A stretch of DNA of 64,000 nucleotides from BPGX01 sp035405785 (lineage in GTDB: Bacteria; Bacteroidota; Bacteroidia; B-17B0; Aurantibacillaceae): the NCBI GenBank assembly GCA_035405785.1, contig DAONJS010000006.1, positions 109,880 through 173,879 on the forward strand. Reading direction: 5' to 3'. Positions 43,010 through 52,683 of this stretch are shown here, piece after piece. The position numbers and the translations under genes were made by a program. The notes below the pieces were generated by a model. It searched no databases, was not told the DNA's origin, and saw nothing but the letters and a program-made list of their open reading frames with translations. The number at the start of each line of letters is the position of its first letter. Position 1 is the stretch's first letter.

Positions 43010-44827
43010 ATGGACACTTTAGATACAATATCTGTTCAAATTCAATCTCTACCTGAATCTCCTGGTGTGTACAAATTTTATGATGAAACTTATCAACTAC
43101 TTTATATTGGTAAGGCCAAAAACTTAAAAAAAAGAGTTTCCTCTTACTTTCAAAAAGAACATGATAGTTTGCGATTAAAATTATTAGTCAAAAAAATTAA
43201 AACCATTGAAACCATTACCGTTCCCACAGAATACGATGCTCTCATTCTTGAAAACACGCTCATTAAATCACTTCAACCTAAATACAACATTCAACTTAAA
43301 GACGATAAAACATACCCTTGGATTGTAATAACCAAAGAACCTTTTCCAAAAGTATTTTACACTCGTAAAAAAAACATCCCGCATTTTGAATATTATGGTC
43401 CTTATCCATCCGTGTTATCAGTGCGTTCATTGATTGAAACCATCAAAGAAATTTTTCCGCTTCGCTCCTGCAACTTAAATCTTACTCAAGAGAATATTCA
43501 AAAAAATAAATTTCGTCCCTGTCTTGATTATCATATAGGTAAGTGCAAAGCACCTTGCATTGGCTTACAAACAGAAGAAAACTACAATCAAAACATTGCT
43601 CAAATCAAAAAAATCATTAAAGGTAAATTATCAGAAGTTATTCAATTTTTAGAAAATCAAAAACAAGAGTATGTTCAAAAAATGGAATTTGAACAAGCAC
43701 ATTATATTAAAAACAAAATTGAAATTTTACAGAAATATCAAGCAAAATCACAGGTAGTTTCTGCTGATGTAAAAGATGCAGATGTGTTTTCAATTTATAA
43801 ATACAACCAAAAAACATATTTGGGATTTTTGAAAATATCTAACGGATTCATCATTCAGACATTTATTTCAGACACGACTAACCATATAGAAGAACCTGAT
43901 GAAGAAATTTTATCAACTGTTATTACTCAACTTCGTGAAAAATTTAATAGCACCGCAAAAGAAATTATTGTTCCCTTTGAACTTACTTTTCAAATTCCTG
44001 ATGTGAAATATACTATTCCTAAAATTGGTGATAAGAAAAAATTGCTTGACTTACTTCAAAAAAATCTTGAACAATACGCACTTGAAAAAGAAAAACAATT
44101 ATCTATCAAAGACCCTGAAACTTATACTAATCAACTGATGCAACAAATGATGAAAGATTTAAGAATGAATAAAGAACCTCGCAGAATAGAAGCATTTGAT
44201 AATTCTAATATTCAAGGAACAAACGCAGTAAGTGCAATGGCTGTATTCATTGACGGCAAACCTGCTAAAAAAGAATATCGGCACTTTAATGTAAAAACAG
44301 TAGAAGAAGGAAAACCCGATGATTTTGCTACAATGAAAGAAGTTATTTATAGAAGATATAAAAGAGTGTTAGAAGAAAATTTACCACTACCCGATTTAAT
44401 TGTAATTGATGGCGGAAAAGGACAATTGAATGCGGCATTGGAATCATTAGAAAAATTAGGATTAAGAGATAAAATTCACATCATTTCTATTGCAAAAAGA
44501 TTAGAAGAAATTTTCTTTCCTGATGACCCATTACCACTCTATTTAGATAAAAGAAGTCCTACATTAAAAGTGATTCAACATATTCGTGATGAAGTGCATC
44601 GCTTTGGAATTACACATCATAGAAAAAGAAGAATAAAATCTACTTTGCAAAGCGAGTTATTAAATATCAAAGGAATTGGTGAAAAATTAGCAACTCTATT
44701 AATACAAACATTTGGTTCAATTGAACAAATCAAAAAACAATCTGTTAATGAATTATCAAAAGTAGTTGGTCATAAAAAAGCAAAGTTAATTTTAGATTAT
44801 TTTTCAAATAAAAACTCATCATCGTAA
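43010..44827 (+). CDS. uvrC: Excinuclease ABC subunit C
   Basis: A 605-residue UvrC. The GIY-YIG nuclease domain has SPGVYKFYDETYQLLYIGKA at the N terminus. The UVR domain (MEFEQAHYIKNKIEIL, about residues 223-240) binds UvrB. The RNase H-like C-terminal nuclease has IEAFDNSNIQGTNAV, VIDGGKGQLNAAL and DEVHRFGI. A helix-hairpin-helix (LLNIKGIGEKLATLL) is last. It makes the dual incisions in nucleotide excision repair. The uncharacterised exported gene precedes it by 17 bp. Confidence 0.97.
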   Translation: MDTLDTISVQIQSLPESPGVYKFYDETYQLLYIGKAKNLKKRVSSYFQKEHDSLRLKLLVKKIKTIETITVPTEYDALILENTLIKSLQPKYNIQLKDDKTYPWIVITKEPFPKVFYTRKKNIPHFEYYGPYPSVLSVRSLIETIKEIFPLRSCNLNLTQENIQKNKFRPCLDYHIGKCKAPCIGLQTEENYNQNIAQIKKIIKGKLSEVIQFLENQKQEYVQKMEFEQAHYIKNKIEILQKYQAKSQVVSADVKDADVFSIYKYNQKTYLGFLKISNGFIIQTFISDTTNHIEEPDEEILSTVITQLREKFNSTAKEIIVPFELTFQIPDVKYTIPKIGDKKKLLDLLQKNLEQYALEKEKQLSIKDPETYTNQLMQQMMKDLRMNKEPRRIEAFDNSNIQGTNAVSAMAVFIDGKPAKKEYRHFNVKTVEEGKPDDFATMKEVIYRRYKRVLEENLPLPDLIVIDGGKGQLNAALESLEKLGLRDKIHIISIAKRLEEIFFPDDPLPLYLDKRSPTLKVIQHIRDEVHRFGITHHRKRRIKSTLQSELLNIKGIGEKLATLLIQTFGSIEQIKKQSVNELSKVVGHKKAKLILDYFSNKNSSS

Positions 44828-44851
44828 ATTTTCTTTTGCATGCATTCTTAA

Positions 44852-45130
44852 TTGTAAGGACAATCCATGAATTGCCAATATTGTAAGGGCGTATGGCGAT
44901 TCTTCCCATCCTGTAAGGGCGTATGGCGATACGCCCCTACATACAAATGTAAAGGCAATTTTTCGTATTGATTTTTGGGGCAATTCGTGAATTGCCGCTA
45001 CAATAATAATGTCTTCCCTTCGGGATTTTTTTGTTTTAATAAACTTAAAACTATTCACTTTTCGTTATTCGTTTTTCACTTTTCACTTGCCGACGCTTTT
45101 GGTCGGCATGCTGACCGATAGCGTCAGCAT
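44852..45130. repeat. Composite repeat, left copy flanking the 45-49 kb cassette
   Basis: Ordered modules: CATGAATTGCCAATA, two GGGCGTATGGCGATACGCCC units (44883-44940), ACATACAAATGTAA, GGCAATTCGTGAATTGCC (about 44980-44997), a TCCCTTCGGGA plus T7 mini-hairpin (about 45015-45030), TTCACTTTTC runs, and a double hairpin GCCGACGC...GTCGGC / ATGCTGA...TCAGCAT (45089-45130). The same modules, same order and same strand recur at 49532-49755. The gap 44828-45259 holds this and nothing else recognised. Confidence 0.75.
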
Positions 45131-45259
45131 TTCACTTTTCACTTCTTAAACCGTTCATCCTTATATTAAACCGTTCATACAATTTAACACCATTTTTAAC
45201 TCGTAAAATTTTTTCAATACGAAATTTTTTCTATAATTTTGTTTTGAAAATTTAAGTGT

Positions 45260-46915
45260 ATGAAAACAAATTTTATCATTTTAATTCGCAAACACTTGCT
45301 AAATGCGGCTTTGGGCACTATCTTCAGCATTAGTGCATTGTTTTCTCAATCTCAAAACTGGTGGAGAACAAATGGTAACACTCCTCAATCCACTGATTTT
45401 TTAGGTACTTCCAACAACTCTCCTCTCATTATTAAAACTAACAATGTAGAACGACTTCGCATAGCACCCAATGGTTTTATTGGCATTGCCAACTCTAATC
45501 CGCAATATCCTTTAGATATCAATGGCCGCACTAAACTTCGTTTCAATGTATATTGTGATAGTTTGTTATACTCATCAAATTTAGTAGTGAATAATAGCAT
45601 CCAAACTTCTACCATTGATGCACATGTTTATTTAGTCAATGGATCACCTGCTGTATTTTCTCAATGGACAACACTTTCACCCAATTCAATTGCTTTTAAC
45701 GGTGATGTGTATGTTAATACTCTGAATGCTCAAAGTGGTATAAGTATTGGGAACTTCAAATTCAAAAACGGAGCATTGCCACCTCAAAGAGATACTATCA
45801 GAAGTGATAAGATGGTAAGTTTTGTAGCAGATAAAAGTATAGAATTCAGAGCTGATACAGTTCGCTTTGCAGATAAGGTGGGCATTGGAAAGCAACCCAC
45901 TGCCGCATTGGATGTTAATGGTGATGTAGCCATTAGTGGAACAATGAAAGTGGGCAATATACCTTTATCAACCGACAGTGTAGCCAACATAGTAGTGGTA
46001 GATAATGCAGGGAATTTGAAAACAATAGGAGGAATAGGAACACCGCCTCCTATTGTATGTCCACAGCCAATAAGTTCTGCATTTTGGCATGTGGGTGGGA
46101 ATATATTAAATCCAAATGGTTGTAATGTGATAGGCAGCACAAATGGTGCAGATATTTCAATTATCACAAATGGAACAAACAGAATAAACATCACAGCAGA
46201 TGGAAGAATAGGATTTAATATCTCTGCTCCACCACAAGCACCTAATTCCTCTTATAAAGATCCTGTTATTTATGAATTTAATGGAAGTGTATCTATCAGA
46301 AATGATGGGAATGCAGGTTTATTTTTTGGAAGAGATAATGTGCCCGGTGGAACGGTGGCAGAGTTTTATGGGGAATGGGGCATACAGTATGTGAAATCAT
46401 CATATAACAACAATCAGGGCGGAGGATTAAATTTTTGGAAGCCCTTTCAAAGTACGGGAGCAAATGGGAATGGATTTTTATGGTTAGGAGATAATGGAAA
46501 TGTGGGGATAGGAACGACAACACCTTCTCATAAATTAGAAGTACTTGGAAAAGTAAAAATTGGTAATCAATCAGTTACTACTGGTGCACATAATGATTAC
46601 ATAGTTAGTGTGGATGGAAAATTAGTAGCAAGAAAATTAGTTACTACACAATCTAATTGGGCAGATGATGAATTAACAGAACTTGGCACACTAGATGAAT
46701 TAGAAAAAGAAATAAATTTTGCATTGAAAAATTTACACTTACAAGGAGTACCTGATGAAAATGAAATTAAAAACAATGGAATTGATATTGGAAAAATGTT
46801 TGAAATACAAATAAGAAAAATAGAACAATTATATAAATATGTTTATTTATTAAAGGAAGAAATTCAAAGTTTAAAAAAAGAAAATGAAAAACTTAAATTA
46901 TTAATAACTAAATAA
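45260..46915 (+). CDS. Exported tail-fibre-like surface protein
   Basis: A 551-residue protein with a signal-like N terminus (about residues 8-31). Repeated motifs of the phage-tail-fibre type include ERLRIAPNGFIGIANSNPQYPLDINGR, KVGIGKQPTAALDVNGDV and NVGIGTTTPSHKLEVLGKV. The C terminus is a predicted coiled coil (YKYVYLLKEEIQSLKKENEKLKLLI). No peptidase S74 self-cleavage domain is visible. It is probably an oligomeric surface adhesin or fibre, an inference from architecture. It starts a three-gene operon (gaps 11 and 4 bp) with a lipoprotein and a T9SS cargo. Confidence 0.75.
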   Translation: MKTNFIILIRKHLLNAALGTIFSISALFSQSQNWWRTNGNTPQSTDFLGTSNNSPLIIKTNNVERLRIAPNGFIGIANSNPQYPLDINGRTKLRFNVYCDSLLYSSNLVVNNSIQTSTIDAHVYLVNGSPAVFSQWTTLSPNSIAFNGDVYVNTLNAQSGISIGNFKFKNGALPPQRDTIRSDKMVSFVADKSIEFRADTVRFADKVGIGKQPTAALDVNGDVAISGTMKVGNIPLSTDSVANIVVVDNAGNLKTIGGIGTPPPIVCPQPISSAFWHVGGNILNPNGCNVIGSTNGADISIITNGTNRINITADGRIGFNISAPPQAPNSSYKDPVIYEFNGSVSIRNDGNAGLFFGRDNVPGGTVAEFYGEWGIQYVKSSYNNNQGGGLNFWKPFQSTGANGNGFLWLGDNGNVGIGTTTPSHKLEVLGKVKIGNQSVTTGAHNDYIVSVDGKLVARKLVTTQSNWADDELTELGTLDELEKEINFALKNLHLQGVPDENEIKNNGIDIGKMFEIQIRKIEQLYKYVYLLKEEIQSLKKENEKLKLLITK

Positions 46916-46926
46916 AAATTAAAACT

Positions 46927-47574
46927 ATGAAAACAAAATTTTTAATTTTAGAAATTATTGGGTTGTCTGTGTTTGTTTTTTTGAATTGCAAGAAAGACGT
47001 TATGCCATCTAACTCAAATAATTCGCAAAATAATTCTACAAATACAGAAAGAAATTTTGTTATAAATGGAGATTTTGAAAAAGCTCTGAATGGATGGGAT
47101 CCACATGGAAAATGCTATGTATTACCCAACTACAATATTGATTATATAGGTATAACTAATCAATCTCATAGTGGAAATTATGCATGCATAATGGAATGTA
47201 GTAATACACAAGGTCCTTGTGGTGTGTTTTATCCATATTTAAGCCAAAAAATTTATCCATTTAGTGGTAATAAATTGAAATTTTCTGCTTTTGTAAAAAA
47301 CATTTGTACTTCTGATGTTTTAGTTCCTAAAGTATGTACAGATACTCTTATGTGTTATTACAATTATAATTTAGTAGGTTTGAGTATAAAGGTAAATAAT
47401 AATTATCTTATTAATTATAAAACTTATTATACAAGTGTGAGTGGTTGGAGAAAGGTAGATACTACTATTTATCAAAATTTTTCAAATGATACTATTGAAA
47501 TCATTCTTACACCTGGTATGTGCACTTTTCCGTATTTTGCACTTTTAATTGATGATGTGGAAATAAAAAATTAA
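46927..47574 (+). CDS. Carbohydrate-binding-like lipoprotein
   Basis: A 215-residue protein with a lipobox at VFLNC (Cys21) and an Asn/Ser-rich linker. A beta-sandwich domain begins VINGDFEKALNGWD, the start seen in galactose-binding-like and carbohydrate-binding modules. QSHSGNYACIMEC and the C-terminal LLIDDVEIKN also suit that fold. It sits between the fibre-like protein and the T9SS cargo and may anchor the product to the surface. The extra Cys residues (seven after the lipobox) suggest disulfides. Confidence 0.7.
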   Translation: MKTKFLILEIIGLSVFVFLNCKKDVMPSNSNNSQNNSTNTERNFVINGDFEKALNGWDPHGKCYVLPNYNIDYIGITNQSHSGNYACIMECSNTQGPCGVFYPYLSQKIYPFSGNKLKFSAFVKNICTSDVLVPKVCTDTLMCYYNYNLVGLSIKVNNNYLINYKTYYTSVSGWRKVDTTIYQNFSNDTIEIILTPGMCTFPYFALLIDDVEIKN

Positions 47575-47578
47575 AAAC

Positions 47579-49453
47579 ATGAGAAGATATTCTTTTTCAA
47601 TATTATTATTTTCATTAATAATAATTTTAAGAGGACAAGTAAATTTAAGTGATATACAACTTACAAATTTTAGATGCTCAGAATCTTCAGTTTTCATACA
47701 TCCAGATAATCCTAATATTTTCATAATAGGGAGCAATAATTTGCAAAACTCTTTTCCTTTAACAGTAATTGGATCTTTTGACGGAGGTATTTCTTATTCT
47801 TATTTTAACATCCCTCAATATTCTTATGCTGATCCTGCCGTGTGTATTGATAAATCGGGAAATTTTTATGTAAATTTTTTAGACAATTTTCCTGGATTAC
47901 CAGTAGGAATAGGTTATTCAAACAATAATGGAATATCTTGGAATTTTTATCCATATGGTGGGGGTAATTATGATAAACCAAACATCATGATAGATTTAAA
48001 AGAAAAAAATCAATTAAACCAAAATAATCCTTTTTATAATACTATATATTCAGTTTGGGTTCAATTTCATCATACTAATTATGCAACAAATCCATTATAT
48101 AATCAAATTATTTTTACTAAATCAAATAATTCAGGCGCAAATTGGATAATGCCTCCTCAAGTATTAAGTTATAATGTTAATGCTGGATGTAAAAATCATT
48201 CCCCTGTAGTAAGAACAGGTATCAATGGTGAGATTTATGTTTGTTGGGAAATTACGGATGTTTGTAGTCCTGATCCTAATAATATTCCAGAAGTCGCATC
48301 TTATCTTGGGTTTGCTTCATCATTAGATGGCGGTAACACATGGAATGTACAAAGAATTCAACAAATTAACGGTACGACAGGTCTTACAAATAAATATTTA
48401 AGAGCAAATAGTTTTCCATCAATGGCAGTAAATATGCAAAATGGGCATATTTATGTAGTATGGACTCAACAAACTTCTCCTAGTAATAATGACATATATT
48501 TTATAAAATCAACAAATAATGGGCTTTCATGGTCATCTCCTATTAAGGTAAATCAAGATAATTCAAATAATGATCAATGGTTTCCATGGATCGCATGCGA
48601 CCCTATCAACAATGCAATAGTTGTAATATACTTAGATTCTAGAAATGACCCATTAAATAAAAACACTGATACATATATCTCTATTTCATACGATGATGGG
48701 CAAACTTTTAATGACTATAAAATAAATGATAATTCATGGTATCCTTTTGGGCCTCTTATAGGGTATGATTATATTGGAGTTGATGCAAAATTTGGTAAAG
48801 TTATACCTGTATGGTCGCAAGGCGATAATGGGATTGTTTATTTATATACTCAACCATTTAATATTCCTTGTCCTCAAAATCTTAATTTGACTTATGGAAA
48901 TTATTTTATTACTGATGAAGTTACATTTTCCGAAGATGCAAAATATTCAGCTATAAATAGCATCATTGTTGCTAATCAACAAATAAATGGTAGTACTTAT
49001 AAAATTTATTCAGGTGCCTCTGTTTATATGTCTGCCCAAGATGAAATTGTCATTAATGATGGTTTTGAGAGCGAAGGAGAATTTGTTGCAGAAATTGCTT
49101 CTTGTATTAATTTCAGTAGTAGAGTTAATAATAATTCAAATAATTCAAAAATGTATTCAAATACTATATCTAATTCCGAATTCATTATTCCAAAAATAAA
49201 TGAAGAAGGAACAATAATAGCTATTTTTCCTAACCCTGCCAAATTCTTTTTAAACATTACTCTTTCTGATAAATCATCTACCATCCACCACATCACCATC
49301 AAAGATATTTCGGGGAAAATTGTATTACAGCAACAACCAGCACCTGCAAATCTTGCTACCCTCAATGTTTCTGAACTTGCTAATGGTATTTACTTTGTAA
49401 CCGTTGAAACCACTAATTCCGTCTTTACCGAAAAACTTATCATTCAGAAGTGA
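47579..49453 (+). CDS. T9SS-secreted BNR/sialidase-like repeat protein
   Basis: A 624-residue secreted protein with a signal peptide (MRRYSFSILLFSLIIILRGQ). Repeated beta-propeller blades have Asp-box-like patterns (IGYSNNNGISWNF, FASSLDGGNTWNVQ, KSTNNGLSWSSP, SYDDGQTFND). A linker leads to a C-terminal T9SS sorting domain (IFPNPAKFFLNITL, IKDISGKIVLQQ, LANGIYFVTVET, EKLIIQK). The Asp-box blades are shared by sialidases and non-enzymatic propellers; catalytic Arg triads are not evident. It ends the three-gene operon. Confidence 0.85.
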   Translation: MRRYSFSILLFSLIIILRGQVNLSDIQLTNFRCSESSVFIHPDNPNIFIIGSNNLQNSFPLTVIGSFDGGISYSYFNIPQYSYADPAVCIDKSGNFYVNFLDNFPGLPVGIGYSNNNGISWNFYPYGGGNYDKPNIMIDLKEKNQLNQNNPFYNTIYSVWVQFHHTNYATNPLYNQIIFTKSNNSGANWIMPPQVLSYNVNAGCKNHSPVVRTGINGEIYVCWEITDVCSPDPNNIPEVASYLGFASSLDGGNTWNVQRIQQINGTTGLTNKYLRANSFPSMAVNMQNGHIYVVWTQQTSPSNNDIYFIKSTNNGLSWSSPIKVNQDNSNNDQWFPWIACDPINNAIVVIYLDSRNDPLNKNTDTYISISYDDGQTFNDYKINDNSWYPFGPLIGYDYIGVDAKFGKVIPVWSQGDNGIVYLYTQPFNIPCPQNLNLTYGNYFITDEVTFSEDAKYSAINSIIVANQQINGSTYKIYSGASVYMSAQDEIVINDGFESEGEFVAEIASCINFSSRVNNNSNNSKMYSNTISNSEFIIPKINEEGTIIAIFPNPAKFFLNITLSDKSSTIHHITIKDISGKIVLQQQPAPANLATLNVSELANGIYFVTVETTNSVFTEKLIIQK

Positions 49454-49531
49454 GAAGTTGATGGGTTAAATTACAATTAGTTTAAACCTACTGATAATAA
49501 TAAATATATCTGTTCTGAACATTAACATCAT

Positions 49532-49755
49532 TGTGAAGGCAATTCATGAATTGCCAATATTTGTAAGGACATATCGCCATACGCCCCTACATACAAATGT
49601 AACGGCAATTCGTGAATTGTCTCTACTTTTCAAAAACGAAATAAATGTCGGTGCTATTCACTTTTCTTCTATAATCTTGTCATCCCTTCGGGATTTTTTT
49701 GTGCCGACGCTTTAGGTCGGCATGCTGATATGTTGCAAAGCAACATCATCAGCAT
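49532..49755. repeat. Composite repeat, right copy flanking the 45-49 kb cassette
   Basis: Carries in the same order and orientation the modules of 44852-45130: GGCAATTCATGAATTGCC (49538-49555), a variant palindrome (49563-49590), ACATACAAATGTAA, GGCAATTCGTGAATTG, TCCCTTCGGGA plus T7 (about 49684-49700) and the double hairpin (49703-49755). It also has a GTCGGTGCTATTCAC piece matched in inverted form after accD. The rest of the gap to 49856 has a CATTACATTCCTTCGGAATTG module and ACTAAAA short-period repeats. Confidence 0.75.
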
Positions 49756-49856
49756 TTTCAGCATTCATATTTTCCTATAATCATTACATTCCTTCGGAAT
49801 TGTTTAATTCTAATTAACTAAAAACTAAAAACTAAAAACTCAAAACTATTCTCTTA

Positions 49857-50879
49857 TCAAGGTTTGTATTTACTTAATTGTAATATTTTTTGAGCGTTTT
49901 CTTCTTTCAATAATTCATCTAAACTCACATCATTTTTATTCATATAATTTTCAACAATTCTGTAAGCCATATACATTGCTATTCTTGGCGGGCATTCTTT
50001 GCTAATTGCCGCAGTAAAAGGTCCATCATTCAAATACATTGATAAGGTTTTTGGAGAATTATCATACAATCTATTTTCTTCTACAAAATAAGCCCATAAA
50101 TTTTTTTCATAACGATGACAGTAATCTAACTGCTTTTTTGAATAAGAAAATATGATTGAATCGTGAGTATCTGGCAAAAATTTTTTCATTGCATAAATGA
50201 TTTTTCCATAATACATCATATTTTCTAATAAATTAGAATACTTACCCATTGGATAATGTGTAAATAACCATGCCTTAGCAATATCAGCAATAATAAAATC
50301 CTTTTCTAATTGTTTTACTCTATATCTTGGCCATTGTAACCATTGATAAACTTGATGATTGCTACCTAAATACATATCTAATGCAATAGCCAAAATATCC
50401 GAACTATCGGGATAAATAATTTGAAAATTAAACCCACTTATAAATGTTACATATCTCCTTGGCAATGGTTTTTCTGGCAAATAAAATTTAATATGCTGAT
50501 GAAGTTTGAAAATACCCTCTTCAATTTTTTTTCTTTCCTGTTCAGTAAAAACTTTTTTGGTTTCATTATACACCCAACGAATATCCTTATCATTTATAAA
50601 TACAATTAATAAATTTGCAGTATCAGTCTCTCTTCCTAAATAAACAATGTTTTTAATGAAATATTGATAAAAAGGAAAATACTTTTTACTTAATAATGAA
50701 TCTTTTTCTTTGAAATCAGATGCTTTGATAGAAAACACCTCGTCTTCAAAATTTTCTAAATGAATTTTTTCTACATTAATTTTTTTTATTTCATCTTCAG
50801 TATTTTTGCAAGAAATAAATCCAAAAATGCTTATCAGTATTCCAAGAATTAAAATTTTATAGTTATTGTAAAATTTCAT
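49857..50879 (-). CDS. gldB: Gliding motility lipoprotein GldB
   Basis: A 340-residue lipoprotein (lipobox GFISC, Cys24). The GldB pattern is seen in VEKIHLENFEDEVFSI near the N terminus, ALDMYLGSNHQVYQWLQWPRYR and IADIAKAWLFTHYPMG. DRNLYDNSP-like ENRLYDNSPKTLSMYLNDGPFT is also present. GldB is required for gliding in model species; its biochemical role is unresolved. It diverges from the beta-barrel gene at 50912 (32 bp between), and nadE lies beyond; the gldB-nadE association is typical. Confidence 0.9.
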   Translation of the reverse strand: MKFYNNYKILILGILISIFGFISCKNTEDEIKKINVEKIHLENFEDEVFSIKASDFKEKDSLLSKKYFPFYQYFIKNIVYLGRETDTANLLIVFINDKDIRWVYNETKKVFTEQERKKIEEGIFKLHQHIKFYLPEKPLPRRYVTFISGFNFQIIYPDSSDILAIALDMYLGSNHQVYQWLQWPRYRVKQLEKDFIIADIAKAWLFTHYPMGKYSNLLENMMYYGKIIYAMKKFLPDTHDSIIFSYSKKQLDYCHRYEKNLWAYFVEENRLYDNSPKTLSMYLNDGPFTAAISKECPPRIAMYMAYRIVENYMNKNDVSLDELLKEENAQKILQLSKYKP

Positions 50880-50886
50880 AAGTTTG
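50879..50886 (+). promoter_or_regulatory. -7 element TAAGTTTG for the beta-barrel gene at 50912
   Basis: TAnnTTTG match 25 bases before the ATG at 50912. It overlaps the first base of the divergent gldB start codon, so both genes share a 32-bp control region. Confidence 0.5.
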
Positions 50887-50911
50887 TGCTCAAATTTTAA
50901 ACCGCAATACT

Positions 50912-51772
50912 ATGAAAAAAATTATTATTAGTGCAATAGTTTTGTCATCTATTAGCACAAGCATCATTTCACAAGAAACAAATAATTTTGATAAAAAATT
51001 TCGTTTTGGTATTAGAATTGCACCTCAGCCTACATGGATAAAATCAAAAGACAAAAATACTACTGGCGGTGGAATGAATTTTGGATTTGGGTTTGGCTTA
51101 ATTACAGAATTTAAATTGTCTGATATTGTGCATTTATACACAGGTATTGGTGGCGACTTTGAAAATGGCACTATTACCTACAAAAAGGACATTACTAATA
51201 ATTACTCTGTCGGTTATTTTACAAACAGCGATCAAGAAATAATTGAACTTTCAAATGGAATGGACACTGCAACTTTGTTTAACAAATCTAATACAGGTTA
51301 CGGCGGTATCACTTCCAGAAAAATTAAAACTACTTATGTAACAATACCAGTAACATTAAAAATGCTAACACAAGAATATAGCGGATTTAGATATTTTGCT
51401 CAATTTGGTGTAGATCTTGGTATTCGCACTAAAGTTAAAGCAGATGATGATTATTCTACAATTATCAAACATGGCGTGGAAACATCTGCCCCTGGCACAA
51501 ATACAGATATTGATATTAAAAAAGATGCTTCTTTGCTCCCCATTAGGATCGGCTTAAATGTGGGTCTTGGAACAGAATACAGAATAGCAGGAACTACATC
51601 TTTAATGTTTAGTGTAAATTATTTTTCAGCATTTACTAACTTAATGAGAAGCACATCAAAATATATGGCAACAAATATGACTCTTGATAGTAATGGAAAA
51701 ACACAATTTACTTTTCTAAAACAAAATCTTGTTCAAAACGCTTTAAGAATTAATATAGGTATTTTATTTTAA
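50912..51772 (+). CDS. Outer-membrane beta-barrel protein, porin-like
   Basis: A 286-residue protein with a signal peptide (MKKIIISAIVLSSISTSIIS). Strand motifs RFGIRIAPQPTWIKSK, GGMNFGFGFGLITEFKL, HLYTGIGGDFENG and LNVGLGTEYRIAG, and a C-terminal Phe (LRINIGILF), indicate an outer-membrane barrel of the PF13568-like group. PorT is a comparable barrel of the T9SS, and the gldB neighbour makes that worth considering, but it is not established. nadE follows by 6 bp. Confidence 0.8.
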   Translation: MKKIIISAIVLSSISTSIISQETNNFDKKFRFGIRIAPQPTWIKSKDKNTTGGGMNFGFGFGLITEFKLSDIVHLYTGIGGDFENGTITYKKDITNNYSVGYFTNSDQEIIELSNGMDTATLFNKSNTGYGGITSRKIKTTYVTIPVTLKMLTQEYSGFRYFAQFGVDLGIRTKVKADDDYSTIIKHGVETSAPGTNTDIDIKKDASLLPIRIGLNVGLGTEYRIAGTTSLMFSVNYFSAFTNLMRSTSKYMATNMTLDSNGKTQFTFLKQNLVQNALRINIGILF

Positions 51773-51778
51773 TTAGAA

Positions 51779-52570
51779 ATGCTGAAAGATCCTCAAAAAG
51801 CAATTGATTACATTGTAAATTGGATTGTCAATTATCTTCAAAAAAGTGGTGCAAAAGGACTGGTAGTAGGTGTAAGTGGTGGTATTGATAGTGCTCTTAC
51901 ATCTACCTTATGTGCTCTCACAAATTATCCTACCATCGTTTTGAATATGCCTATTTTACAGGCATCCCCAGAATATAACAGAAGTTGCGAACATATTAAC
52001 TGGCTTAAAGAAAAATTTTCAAATGTTAGTTCATCAGAAGTTGATATGTCTTCTGTTTTGTCTGAATATATGAAGGTGCTACCAAAAGAAATTCAAACTG
52101 CCCACAATATGGCCAATCTTCGTTCCCGGCTACGAATGGTTTGTTTATATGCATTTGCAGGACATTATGGATATCTTGTTGCAGGCACAGGAAACAAAAT
52201 TGAAGATTTTGGAATAGGTTTTTTTACCAAATATGGTGATGGTGGTGTAGATATTTCACCTATTGCTGACTTACTTAAAAGCGAAGTGTATCAATTAGCA
52301 AGATATTTGAAAGTGCCACAAAGCATTATTGATGCTAAACCTACCGATGGCTTATTTGAAGGAAGTCCTACCGATGAAGAAAAAATAGGAGCGTCTTACG
52401 ATGAATTAGAATGGGCAATGAAATACCTTGAAAAACCTACAAACGAACCATTAACTGAAAGACAACAAAAAGTTTTGGAAATATATAAAACAAGACATCA
52501 GGCCAACCTGCATAAAATGATACCTATTCCTGTTTGCACATTGCCTGATGAATTAAAAGAGAACTTTTAA
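51779..52570 (+). CDS. nadE: NAD+ synthase, ammonia-dependent form
   Basis: A 263-residue NadE lacking the N-terminal glutaminase domain of longer forms. The P-loop is VGVSGGIDSALTS. NLRSRLRMVCLYAFAG, VAGTGNKIEDFGIGFFTKYGDGGVDISPI and EGSPTDEEKIG are characteristic. It amidates nicotinic acid adenine dinucleotide, using ammonia directly. It is six bases after the beta-barrel gene and likely cotranscribed with it. Confidence 0.95.
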   Translation: MLKDPQKAIDYIVNWIVNYLQKSGAKGLVVGVSGGIDSALTSTLCALTNYPTIVLNMPILQASPEYNRSCEHINWLKEKFSNVSSSEVDMSSVLSEYMKVLPKEIQTAHNMANLRSRLRMVCLYAFAGHYGYLVAGTGNKIEDFGIGFFTKYGDGGVDISPIADLLKSEVYQLARYLKVPQSIIDAKPTDGLFEGSPTDEEKIGASYDELEWAMKYLEKPTNEPLTERQQKVLEIYKTRHQANLHKMIPIPVCTLPDELKENF

Positions 52571-52683
52571 AGAAATTAAAACATTTAGTGCATTAATAAT
52601 TTTTACTATTCAGAATTTAAAGATAATTATTAAGATACATTTCACACGAAGGATTTTCAATCATTTTTAGTTATGATTTTTAC

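Noticed and set aside
44819..45058. A 79-residue minus-strand frame after uvrC
   Set aside because: It is a translation of the composite repeat; the SPYALTGWEESPYALT pattern is the tandem palindrome read in frame.
44852..49755. Composite transposon
   Set aside because: No transposase or integrase gene is present and the flanking repeats do not resemble insertion-sequence ends; recorded instead as a repeat-bracketed cassette.
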